NCBI GenBank assembly: GCA_937892865.1
Contig: CALBJG010000032.1
Span: forward strand, 1 to 15,518
Origin: an uncultured Clostridia bacterium
Lineage (GTDB): Bacteria > Bacillota > Clostridia > Oscillospirales > Oscillospiraceae
Reading direction: 5' to 3'
DNA: 15,518 nt
This document shows, in pieces, positions 9,294 through 15,428 of the stretch. The position numbers and the translations under genes were made by a program. The first letter of the stretch is position 1; the number at the start of each line of letters is the position of its first letter. A model generated the notes under the pieces. The model was not told where the DNA came from. It made no database searches and worked only from the letters and a program-made list of their open reading frames with translations.

Positions 9294-9322
9294 TTTACAT
9301 TTTTTTCGATTCGTGTTATACT
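9294..9322 (+). promoter_or_regulatory. Sigma-A-like promoter of the redox cassette
   Basis: TTTACA (9294-9299) and TATACT (9317-9322) are separated by 17 nt, each matching 5 of 6 consensus bases. The transcript start would be near 9329, about 30 nt before the ATG. An A/T-rich tract (9229-9270) lies upstream and could serve as an UP element. The promoter diverges from that of the protease operon. Confidence 0.75.
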
Positions 9323-9360
9323 GGATCCAACGAAAAATCCCCCCTTTGGAGGAACATAAA

Positions 9361-10134
9361 ATGCACAATGAAAAAACGAAGTGGATTCGTTGGATCTACG
9401 GCATTATTGTCAGCATTATGACCGTGATCTCCGGTCTGCTGCTGATGGCGGCGTGTCTGACGGTCTACCGGTCCGGCGGCGAGCAAGTTTACACCCCGGA
9501 AAAAGTGGCTGCCGCCTTTTCCCCTATCGCATTGCCGATATACATCACCCTTGGGCTGATCGTCGGCAGTTTCCTTTTGGAACTGCTCCTGCCCCGGGAA
9601 AAGAAACGGGCGCCTATGGAGAAGCAGTACGTTCTGTTGCTGAAAAAACAATACGAAAGATCTGATATGGATCTGTGTAATCCGGAACTGAAATTGCGGT
9701 TGAAAAGCGAACAGAAAAAGCGTCTGTTGCATCTGATCCTTTCGGCTGTCCTGCTGATTGCAGGGGGCGCGGTCTTTTTGATCTACGCTTTGAATGGCAA
9801 CCATTTTGATGACCACAACATCAACGGCTCTGTCATTAACGCAATGTGGTGGCTGATCCCCTGCGCCACTGTCCCCTGCGGCTACTGCATCTTTACCGCA
9901 TACTACTGCCGGGCAAGTATCCGTCGGGAATTGGATCTTGTAAAATTAGCCCCCAAAGCCACAAAAAAGGCAGAAAACCCTGCCCCCAAGGCTGACCGGA
10001 AAATGCTCTTTATCCGCCTTGCTATATTAGGTTTGGCGCTGGGTATTCTGGTGGGCGGTTTTGTAAAAGGCGGCACTGCCGATGTATTGGCAAAAGCCGT
10101 TGCCATCTGCACAGAGTGCGTAGGATTGGGGTGA
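9361..10134 (+). CDS. Polytopic membrane protein with C-terminal CD1871A-like CXXC tail
   Basis: The start at 9361 (257 residues) is fixed by GGAGGAA at 9348-9354 and by the promoter at 9294-9322; a longer frame from 9271 would begin upstream of that promoter. Five hydrophobic segments are visible at about 11-33, 53-77, 122-144, 159-181 and 216-234. The last about 45 residues (R219 onward, ending 'DVLAKAVAICTECVGLG') match my recollection of the small 'CD1871A family CXXC motif-containing protein' of Clostridia, which ends in a K-A-x-x-I-C-x-E-C-I/V-G-x-G motif; here the cysteines are C250 and C253. In those genomes it is a stand-alone peptide, so this looks like a fusion to a four-helix membrane domain that I do not recognise. 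Segment 4 carries three further cysteines (C168, C173, C176). It is the first gene of a two-gene operon overlapping the next gene, suggesting a thiol or electron-transfer partner of the NapH/thioredoxin protein. Confidence 0.78.
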   Translation: MHNEKTKWIRWIYGIIVSIMTVISGLLLMAACLTVYRSGGEQVYTPEKVAAAFSPIALPIYITLGLIVGSFLLELLLPREKKRAPMEKQYVLLLKKQYERSDMDLCNPELKLRLKSEQKKRLLHLILSAVLLIAGGAVFLIYALNGNHFDDHNINGSVINAMWWLIPCATVPCGYCIFTAYYCRASIRRELDLVKLAPKATKKAENPAPKADRKMLFIRLAILGLALGILVGGFVKGGTADVLAKAVAICTECVGLG

Positions 10135-11609
10135 TGGCAATGAAAGAGAAATTTAAAAAACTGATCCCCACCAGGCGGAAACTGATGCAACTGTATTTCG
10201 CGCTGCTGTTCAACGCCAATTTAAAAGGCTTTGTATCCGGTAATATTTACCAGGGACAGAGCAAGCAGATGTGTGTTCCCGGTATCAACTGCTACTCCTG
10301 CCCCGGCGCCATCGGCGCTTGTCCTTTAGGCTCCTTCCAAGGCTCATTCAGCGCTGACCGAAGCACACTGTTTTATGTAGGCGGCATCTTACTTCTTTAC
10401 TGCCTGCTGTTTGGCAGAATGATCTGCGGCTGGCTGTGTCCCTTTGGTCTCATTCAGGATCTTTTAAACAAGATCCCCACGCCGAAACTGAAGAAAAGCC
10501 CGGTGACCCGAATTCTTTCCTTCTTAAAGTATGTGATCCTGGTCTTCTTCGTTCTGATCGTTCCCATTACTTACGCTTTCCGGAATACGCCCCTGCCTGC
10601 TTTCTGCAAATATATCTGCCCCGCAGGTACTTTGGAAGGCGGCATCGGTCTTCTTTCCAATGCGATCAACGAAAGTTACTTCTCTATGTTAGGCCCGCTG
10701 TTCACCTGGAAATTTATGCTGATGGTCAGCATATTGGTAGGCTCGATCTTCATTTTCCGTCTGTTCTGCCGGTTTATCTGCCCCCTGGGCGCGCTTTACG
10801 GTCTGTTTAACAAACTTTCCTTCTTCGGTGTGAAAGTTGAAAAGAGCAAATGCACCGATTGCGGTCTTTGTATGAATCACTGCAAAGTAGATATCCGGGA
10901 AGTGGGCGACCAGGAATGTATCAGTTGCGGCGAATGTATCGATGTTTGCCCCACCAAAGCCATCTCCTGGAAAGGTAGCCAAATCTTCCTGAAAGTCAAC
11001 GAGATCATTGGACCAAAGGAAGAAAAGAAGAAAAAGACCGGAAAAACGGTCACCCGGATCATTGCGGCCGTTTTGATGCTTGGTATTTTAGCCGGCGCGA
11101 TCGTTCACTACTGGAATGAACCGGAGCCCATCCGCGCCACCCAGGGCAATCAGCCCGGAGATCTGTGTCCCGGATATGATCTGCAAATCATCACCAAAGA
11201 TGGCGTACAGAACGAAACGATTGACCCGACCAAGAGCGGCAAAGTTACCGTGATCAATTTCTGGGGAACCTGGTGCACCCCCTGCGTTGCAGAACTTCCC
11301 TATTTCGAGCAAGTAGCCCAGGAATACAGCGATTCTGTTCAAGTGGTTGCGGTGCATACCCATTTGGTAAATGAAACAGCCCCGGCGTACATTGGCAATA
11401 AATATCCCGATGCCAAGATCCTCTTTGCAAAAGACTACCCCATTGACGAACAAGGTCTGGTAGGTGGCTACTACTCCGCGCTGGGTGGCAGAGGCACCTA
11501 TCCCTATACGGTGATCTTGGACGAGCAAGGCATTATCACGAAGATTTTCGTATCCTCGCTGACTTATGAGGAACTGAAAGCCGCTGTGGAGGATGCTTTG
11601 AACGGCTAA
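10134..11609 (+). CDS. NapH-like membrane 4Fe-4S protein fused to a TlpA/ResA-type thioredoxin domain
   Basis: The start at 10134 overlaps the upstream stop by one base (TGATG), with AGGA 8 nt before it, so the two genes are translationally coupled; ATG at 10140 is possible. The protein has 491 residues. Its membrane part has helices near 78-95, 128-148, 190-210 and conserved motifs W-L-C-P-F-G (100-105), C-K-Y-I-C-P-A-G (158-165) and C-R-F-I-C-P-L-G-A (212-220), typical of the NapH/CcoG polyferredoxin group. Two 4Fe-4S motifs follow: C240, C243, C246, C250 and C262, C265, C268, C272. Another helix (305-326) precedes a thioredoxin domain (about 340-491) with active site W-C-T-P-C (380-384) and the cis-Pro loop at P457. 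By this topology the clusters face the cytoplasm and the thioredoxin faces outside. The predicted role is to pass electrons across the membrane to reduce extracytoplasmic disulfides or peroxides. The donor and substrate are unknown. Confidence 0.88.
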   Translation: MAMKEKFKKLIPTRRKLMQLYFALLFNANLKGFVSGNIYQGQSKQMCVPGINCYSCPGAIGACPLGSFQGSFSADRSTLFYVGGILLLYCLLFGRMICGWLCPFGLIQDLLNKIPTPKLKKSPVTRILSFLKYVILVFFVLIVPITYAFRNTPLPAFCKYICPAGTLEGGIGLLSNAINESYFSMLGPLFTWKFMLMVSILVGSIFIFRLFCRFICPLGALYGLFNKLSFFGVKVEKSKCTDCGLCMNHCKVDIREVGDQECISCGECIDVCPTKAISWKGSQIFLKVNEIIGPKEEKKKKTGKTVTRIIAAVLMLGILAGAIVHYWNEPEPIRATQGNQPGDLCPGYDLQIITKDGVQNETIDPTKSGKVTVINFWGTWCTPCVAELPYFEQVAQEYSDSVQVVAVHTHLVNETAPAYIGNKYPDAKILFAKDYPIDEQGLVGGYYSALGGRGTYPYTVILDEQGIITKIFVSSLTYEELKAAVEDALNG

Positions 11610-11630
11610 CCTCTTGATCCCAAACAAACT

Positions 11631-11661
11631 GCCCCGGATGAATACATCCGGGGCGGTTTTT
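11631..11661 (+). terminator. Intrinsic terminator of the redox cassette
   Basis: A perfect 10-bp GC-rich stem (GCCCCGGATG at 11631-11640 against 11645-11654) with an AATA loop is followed by GG and a run of five T (11657-11661), starting 21 nt after the stop codon. Confidence 0.92.
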
Positions 11662-11716
11662 GTATGTGCGGTAAATTCCGGTTTGTCGAGCCATTTTAAA
11701 TTAGCAACATCTAAGT

Positions 11717-11809
11717 TGTCATTCCGAGCCAGTGGGCACACTGGCGTGGGAATCTCAAGTAAAATCCCAGAGATTGCCACACCAGCCTGCGGGCTGGTTC
11801 GCAATGACA
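11717..11809. repeat. Dyad intergenic repeat element with two side hairpins (REP/MITE-like)
   Basis: Two 40-base arms (11717-11756 and 11770-11809) are inverted copies matching at 31 of 40 positions, around a 13-base centre. Each arm also holds its own small hairpin: CCAGTG/CACTGG (11729-11734, 11739-11744) and CCAGCC/GGCTGG (11782-11787, 11792-11797). I recall similar 'TGTCATTGCGA...TCGCAATGACA' elements scattered between genes of gut Clostridia, but copy number cannot be seen from one window. It holds no ORF of note. It lies in the 316-base gap (11610-11925) between the redox and hflKC units. In that gap 11662-11716 shows nothing I can name, and 11811-11866 is AT-rich with a small AAACAA/TTTGTTT dyad (11831-11846). 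Confidence 0.75.
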
Positions 11810-11866
11810 CGATAGATGGTACGGTTCGATAAACAAGAATTTGTTTAAATAATTATAAAATCCCTC

Positions 11867-11895
11867 TTGACAATCATATGACCATATGATATTAT
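11867..11895 (+). promoter_or_regulatory. Strong sigma-A promoter of the DUF1836-hflKC operon
   Basis: Consensus TTGACA (11867-11872), a 17-nt spacer and TATTAT (11890-11895; 5 of 6). An AT-rich tract at 11841-11860 just upstream resembles an UP element. The transcript should start near 11902, giving a short leader with GGAGGT at 11914-11919 before the ATG at 11926. Confidence 0.85.
11873..11890. promoter_or_regulatory. Palindromic operator candidate in the promoter spacer
   Basis: ATCATATG-AC-CATATGAT is a perfect 8-bp inverted repeat filling the space between -35 and -10. A third copy of the half-site core (ATCATAT, 11894-11900) overlaps and follows the -10. A protein bound here would block polymerase, which suits autoregulation by the HTH regulator encoded just downstream. 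The binding partner is inferred from position only. Confidence 0.55.
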
Positions 11896-11925
11896 CATAT
11901 CACCACAGAGAATGGAGGTAGAACC

Positions 11926-12474
11926 ATGAACTGGACATTACCGGGAACGGTACTGCGGATGCCACGGCAGGATGCCTGCCATATCAGCGCCCAATTTAAT
12001 GCGATGTTCCTTGGTGGCGGTATGGTGCTGAGCCAGATCTCCGGCATTACCGGGCTGGAGCCTTACACCGTACAGAACTGGGTCAAGCGGGGTTTTCTGA
12101 CGCCGCCGGAAAAGAAGCGGTACAATTTGGAGCAGTTGTGCCGGATCATTACCATCAATATGCTTAAAGGCGCGCTGCCAATGGAGCAGGTATGCAATTT
12201 GCTCAGTTACATTAACGGTCATCTGGACGATTCCAGCGACGATGTGATCGACGATGCGGATCTGTACTTCATGTTTGTACGGCTGGCGGCAGATGCCAAA
12301 GAGCTGTACCGGGCAGAGGACCGGGATGCGCTGCTGGAAAGAGCCCTCGCTGACTATGACGAGCCTGTTCCCGGCGCAAAAGAACGGATCAAGACCGCTC
12401 TGCGTATTATGCTTACAGCCTGGCTGGCTGCCAGGATGCAGCAGGAAGCACATAAAATGCTCACGCATTTATAA
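11926..12474 (+). CDS. DUF1836-family HTH regulator
   Basis: The start is set by GGAGGT 6 nt upstream and the strong promoter at 11867-11895. The 182-residue protein has a MerR-like winged-helix arrangement: helix-turn-helix around residues 33-57 ('VLSQISGITGLEPYTVQNWVK'-type segment over 34-54), then G-F-L-x-P-P-x-K-K-R-Y (56-66), then the 'L-x-x-I-I-x-I-x-M-L-K-x-x-L-P-M-x-Q-V' helix (71-89). This order of a 'T-V-x-N-W-V-K-x-G-x-L-x-x-P-x-x-K-x-Y' block followed by a helical region is characteristic of the DUF1836 family of Firmicutes, whose function is little known. The C-terminal 80 residues are helical and acidic, with no ligand-binding motif I can name. It lies 23 nt upstream of hflK in the same unit. 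Likely a DNA-binding regulator of its own operon; effector unknown. Confidence 0.75.
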   Translation: MNWTLPGTVLRMPRQDACHISAQFNAMFLGGGMVLSQISGITGLEPYTVQNWVKRGFLTPPEKKRYNLEQLCRIITINMLKGALPMEQVCNLLSYINGHLDDSSDDVIDDADLYFMFVRLAADAKELYRAEDRDALLERALADYDEPVPGAKERIKTALRIMLTAWLAARMQQEAHKMLTHL

Positions 12475-12497
12475 TTTTAAAAAAGGAGAATGTTGTT

Positions 12498-13514
12498 ATG
12501 TTCAAAAAAGACGGAACGTACAACCAGTCCTTTGGGAAGGACCAGAATCCCACGGACTGGAAAAAGGTCAAGCGATTCTTGCTGATCGGCGCTTTGGTGC
12601 TGGCTTTGGGTATTGCCCTGCTCACCAGTTTTTACACGGTGGACGACAAGCAGCAGGCTGTCGTTACCACCTTCGGCAAGGTCACCGATGTTACCGACCC
12701 CGGTCTGCACTTTAAACTGCCTTTCGGCATTCAGCAGGCCCACAAGGTAGATGTGAATGTCTATCAGAAGATCGAGTTGGGTTACACCACCGAGTCTGAT
12801 GGAGATTACACCACCAAGACCAATGAGAGCACCATGATCACCGGCGATTACAACATCGTCAATGTGGACTTCTTTGTGGAGTACAAGATCTCCAATCCGG
12901 AGCAGTATCTGTTCTCCTCCAATGACCCGGAACTGATCCTGCGGAATCTGATCCAGAGCCAGGTGCGCAATGTGGTAGGCTCTACCTCTGTTGACGCTGT
13001 TCTTACCGACGGCAAGGAGAACATCCAGATGCAGGTTAAGGACCTGGTCTCCGGGATTTTGGAAGAGTACGACATTGGTCTTACGCTGATCGATGTGCGT
13101 ATCCAGGACTCCGAACCCCCCACCAGAGAGGTCATTGAGGCTTTCAAGGCGGTGGAAACTGCCAAGCAGCAGGCTGAAACTGTGGTCAATGATGCGGTCG
13201 CCTACCAGAATGCCAAACTTCCTGAAGCGGAAGCCCAGGCGGATAAACTGATTCAGAACGCCGAGTATCTGAAGCAGAAGCGCATCAACGAAGCCGTAGA
13301 GCAGGTGGCGATGTTCAACGCCATGTACAAAGAGTATGCCCTGAACCCGGATATCACCCAGTCCAGAATGTATTTCGAAGCCATTTCCGAGATTTTGCCC
13401 GGTGTGAAACTCTACATCAACACCGGAAGCGGTGACAGTGTGGATATGCTGCTGCCGCTGGAATCCCTGGTCAACAACCAGATAGTTGAAAACGAAGGAG
13501 GTAACGAACAATGA
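12498..13514 (+). CDS. hflK: HflK-like SPFH/band-7 membrane protein
   Basis: The 338-residue protein has an N-terminal cytoplasmic segment of about 25 residues, one transmembrane helix (26-46) and a band-7/SPFH domain (about 47-220) with V-x-T-x-F-G-K-V (56-62), 'PGLHFKLPF' (68-76), and 'DVRIQDSEPPTREVIEAF' (199-216), which corresponds to the HflK signature around the conserved double Pro and A-F. A long Ala/Gln/Glu-rich coiled coil follows (215-275). HflK and HflC form a large membrane cage known in other bacteria to enclose the FtsH protease and limit its access to membrane proteins. It is shorter than the E. coli protein, lacking the Gly/Pro-rich N-terminal region. GGAG lies 9 nt before the ATG. 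No ftsH is in the window. It overlaps hflC by 4 nt. Confidence 0.9.
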   Translation: MFKKDGTYNQSFGKDQNPTDWKKVKRFLLIGALVLALGIALLTSFYTVDDKQQAVVTTFGKVTDVTDPGLHFKLPFGIQQAHKVDVNVYQKIELGYTTESDGDYTTKTNESTMITGDYNIVNVDFFVEYKISNPEQYLFSSNDPELILRNLIQSQVRNVVGSTSVDAVLTDGKENIQMQVKDLVSGILEEYDIGLTLIDVRIQDSEPPTREVIEAFKAVETAKQQAETVVNDAVAYQNAKLPEAEAQADKLIQNAEYLKQKRINEAVEQVAMFNAMYKEYALNPDITQSRMYFEAISEILPGVKLYINTGSGDSVDMLLPLESLVNNQIVENEGGNEQ

Positions 13515-14386
13515 AAAAAGGCATTATCATTGGGCTGATCGCCTTGCTTTTGATCATCGTCGCCGCCAATTCCTGCTACAGTGTCGCAGAAAATCAGTAC
13601 GCCTGCACTTTCCGGTTCTCCGAGATCGTGGGCACCACCGAACAGGCCGGTCTGCATTTCAAGATCCCCTTTGTGGATACTGTGAAATACTTTTCCAAGG
13701 CTACCCAACTGTATGACATTCCCCCTTCCGAGGTGCTGACCTCCGACAAGCAGAATATGACCGTTGACTGCTACATTCTTTGGAATGTGTCCAATCCCCA
13801 ACAGTTCTACCGGGCTTTGGGCACCACCGCCAAGGCGGAAGAGCGGCTCAACGCCATTACCTACAACGCCCTGAAAACGGCGATGGGTACTCTGGCCCAA
13901 TCGGACATTATCAATATGAATGACGGCGCGGAGCGTAATGACATCTATGAGGGCATCGCCACCACCGTCAACCAGCAGGCAGACACTTACGGCATCCACG
14001 TGGAAGATGTGAAGATCAAGCAGTTTGATCTTCCGGAAAGCAACCTGAACGCTGTGTACTCCCGTATGATCTCCGAGCGGAATCAGATGGCAGAAAAGTA
14101 CACCGCAGACGGCAACTACGATGCCAGCCTCATCCGCAACGATGTGGATAAGCAGGTAAACATCCTGGTATCCAATGCCAAGGCAGAGGCCGCCAAACTG
14201 GAAGCCGAGGGCGAGGCAGAGTATATGCGTCTGCTGGCAGAGGCATACAACTCCCAGGAGAAGCAGGACTTTTACGCGTTTACTCTGGCGCTGGATGCGC
14301 TGAAAAAGAGTCTGACCGGCAGTGAAAAGACCATTATTCTGGATCAGGATTCCGAACTGGCAAAGATCCTGATGGGCGCAAGATAA
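13511..14386 (+). CDS. hflC: HflC-like SPFH/band-7 membrane protein
   Basis: It is the 291-residue partner of HflK, starting inside the hflK stop (ATGA overlap) with GGAGG 9 nt upstream, so both are made in step. One membrane helix (4-20) is followed by the band-7 domain with 'GLHFKIPF' (47-54), 'LTSDKQNMTVD' (76-86), 'WNVSNPQQFY' (91-100), and 'DVKIKQFDLPESNLNAVYSR' (166-185), matching the HflC signature D-V-x-I-x-x-x-D-L-P-x-x-N-x-x-A-V-Y-x-R-M. An Ala/Glu-rich coiled coil (215-245) and the usual C-terminal 'DFYAF...L-x-S-L-x-x-x-x-x-x-I-I-L-x-x-D-S' segment (253-281) complete it. Full length for the family. It should assemble with HflK, both with their large domains outside the cytoplasm. 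A terminator follows 15 nt after the stop. Confidence 0.92.
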   Translation: MKKGIIIGLIALLLIIVAANSCYSVAENQYACTFRFSEIVGTTEQAGLHFKIPFVDTVKYFSKATQLYDIPPSEVLTSDKQNMTVDCYILWNVSNPQQFYRALGTTAKAEERLNAITYNALKTAMGTLAQSDIINMNDGAERNDIYEGIATTVNQQADTYGIHVEDVKIKQFDLPESNLNAVYSRMISERNQMAEKYTADGNYDASLIRNDVDKQVNILVSNAKAEAAKLEAEGEAEYMRLLAEAYNSQEKQDFYAFTLALDALKKSLTGSEKTIILDQDSELAKILMGAR

Positions 14387-14400
14387 TTCGCAAAGTAACC

Positions 14401-14440
14401 GAAAGCCGCACCTTCAAAAGAAAGTGCGGCTTTCTTTTTT
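14401..14440 (+). terminator. Intrinsic terminator of the DUF1836-hflKC operon
   Basis: A perfect 11-bp stem (GAAAGCCGCAC at 14401-14411 against GTGCGGCTTTC at 14424-14434) is followed by six T (14435-14440), 15 nt after the hflC stop. Confidence 0.93.
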
Positions 14441-14450
14441 ACAAAAACTA

Positions 14451-14459
14451 TGCTATAGT
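14451..14459 (+). promoter_or_regulatory. Extended -10 promoter of the AraC-family gene
   Basis: TGC-TATAGT forms an extended -10. The region 17 nt upstream is the T-rich end of the hflC terminator (TTTCTT, 14431-14436), a poor -35, so the TG motif probably carries recognition. The transcript would start near 14466. Confidence 0.55.
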
Positions 14460-14492
14460 AGGGACACAACTTGCAAAAAGGGATCGGTGTAA

Positions 14493-15302
14493 ATGAACAT
14501 TCAGCACGAAAATATCGTTCACGGATATACATTGACGCAAACCAGCGCACTCATGGGCAACTATGTTCATTGGCATCAGCGCGTGGAATTTTTGTATATC
14601 CTACGAGGGAAATACCTTGTCGCAATCGGTGAGCAGCAGTATGTTTGTGAACCCGGAGATTTTATAGTCATTCACAGCGGTGAAATCCACAATATTTTCT
14701 CCCTTGAAAAAGGAGAGCTGTATATCTGCACATTTGATCCCACCATTCTCTATGGGATTCAATCGGAGATCCGCTTTATTCGAAGCCATATTTCCCGGAA
14801 GGAACTGAAAGATGCAGGCCTTACAGAAGAAACAGAGAAGTTTTTTCAGGAATTTTTGACAGAAAAAGTTTCCATGCGTTCCGGCTACGAGATGCTGATT
14901 CAAGCAAACATCATCCGTTTATACGCACTTCTTGTGCGACATTTTGAAAAAGATACCCCCACCGCCAACAAAAATCTGGAGAAATTCCGTCACTTTCAAA
15001 AAGCATTGGAATATATTTCTGAAAATTATTCCGAAAATATTACCCTCCGAAATATTGCCAAAGAACTAAGCTACAATCCCACCTATGTATCTACCCTGTT
15101 TGTTGCCTATACCGGTGTGAATTTTAAGAATTATCTGGACACCTTCCGCATCCGGCAAGCCGTGAAGCTGCTTAAATCTACCGATTTGACCGTCGCTGAC
15201 ATTGCCGCCAGCTGCGGTTACGGCAACATAAGAACCTTCAACAATGTGTTCAAGCGGATTGCTGGTACATCCCCCAGTGAATTAAGAAAATCCAACATTT
15301 AA
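14493..15302 (+). CDS. AraC-family transcriptional regulator with N-terminal cupin domain
   Basis: The 269-residue protein has an N-terminal cupin sensor domain (about 15-85), with 'HWHQRVEFLYILRGK' (26-40), 'PGDFIVIHSGEIHNI' (54-68) as its metal- or ligand-pocket type motifs. The C-terminal double helix-turn-helix spans about 168-266: first helix pair 'ITLRNIAKELSYNPTYVSTLF' (183-203), second around 'LTVADIAASCGYGNIRTFNNVF' (232-253), ending with the family's 'K-x-x-A-G-x-S/T-P-S-x-L/Y-R' signature (254-265). This is the layout of regulators that sense a small molecule, often a sugar or aromatic. AAGGGA lies 9 nt before the ATG. It is visibly more AT-rich than hflKC, hinting at a separate history. 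With its own promoter and terminator it is a single-gene unit; the next gene, a dehydrogenase, is its most likely target. Confidence 0.9.
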   Translation: MNIQHENIVHGYTLTQTSALMGNYVHWHQRVEFLYILRGKYLVAIGEQQYVCEPGDFIVIHSGEIHNIFSLEKGELYICTFDPTILYGIQSEIRFIRSHISRKELKDAGLTEETEKFFQEFLTEKVSMRSGYEMLIQANIIRLYALLVRHFEKDTPTANKNLEKFRHFQKALEYISENYSENITLRNIAKELSYNPTYVSTLFVAYTGVNFKNYLDTFRIRQAVKLLKSTDLTVADIAASCGYGNIRTFNNVFKRIAGTSPSELRKSNI

Positions 15303-15331
15303 GAGGCTGCAAACGCAGCCTCTTTCTTTTT
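15301..15331 (+). terminator. Intrinsic terminator of the AraC-family gene
   Basis: A perfect stem AAGAGGCTGC (15301-15310) against GCAGCCTCTT (15315-15324) with an AAAC loop is followed by a T-rich tract. The last two bases of the stop codon are part of the stem. Confidence 0.92.
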
Positions 15332-15367
15332 ATCCAAAGAATCTTCCATTGTGATATAAATACCTTC

Positions 15368-15397
15368 TTGTAATGGTTACCCTTTGTTTTGCATAAT
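15368..15397 (+). promoter_or_regulatory. Probable promoter of the dehydrogenase gene
   Basis: TTGTAA (15368-15373) and CATAAT (15392-15397; 5 of 6) are separated by 18 nt. Two similar short words, ATACCTT (from 15360) and TTACCCTT (from 15377), sit about 17-18 bases apart around the -35, a spacing that could suit an AraC-type dimer; the similarity is weak. Confidence 0.5.
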
Positions 15398-15428
15398 AAA
15401 GACAGATTCTTCTAAGGAGGCCTGCGTT

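Noticed and set aside
9271..9360. Extension of the first redox gene to an upstream ATG at 9271
   Set aside because: That start lies upstream of the promoter at 9294-9322 and has no ribosome binding site, while GGAGGAA precedes the ATG at 9361.
11088..11810. A minus-strand open frame crossing the terminator and the dyad repeat
   Set aside because: It overlaps the thioredoxin domain, an intrinsic terminator and a repeat element, and has no supported start.
12477..13511. A minus-strand open frame of 344 codons opposite hflK
   Set aside because: It is the antisense shadow of a clear SPFH gene with a good ribosome binding site; the antisense product has no recognisable family.
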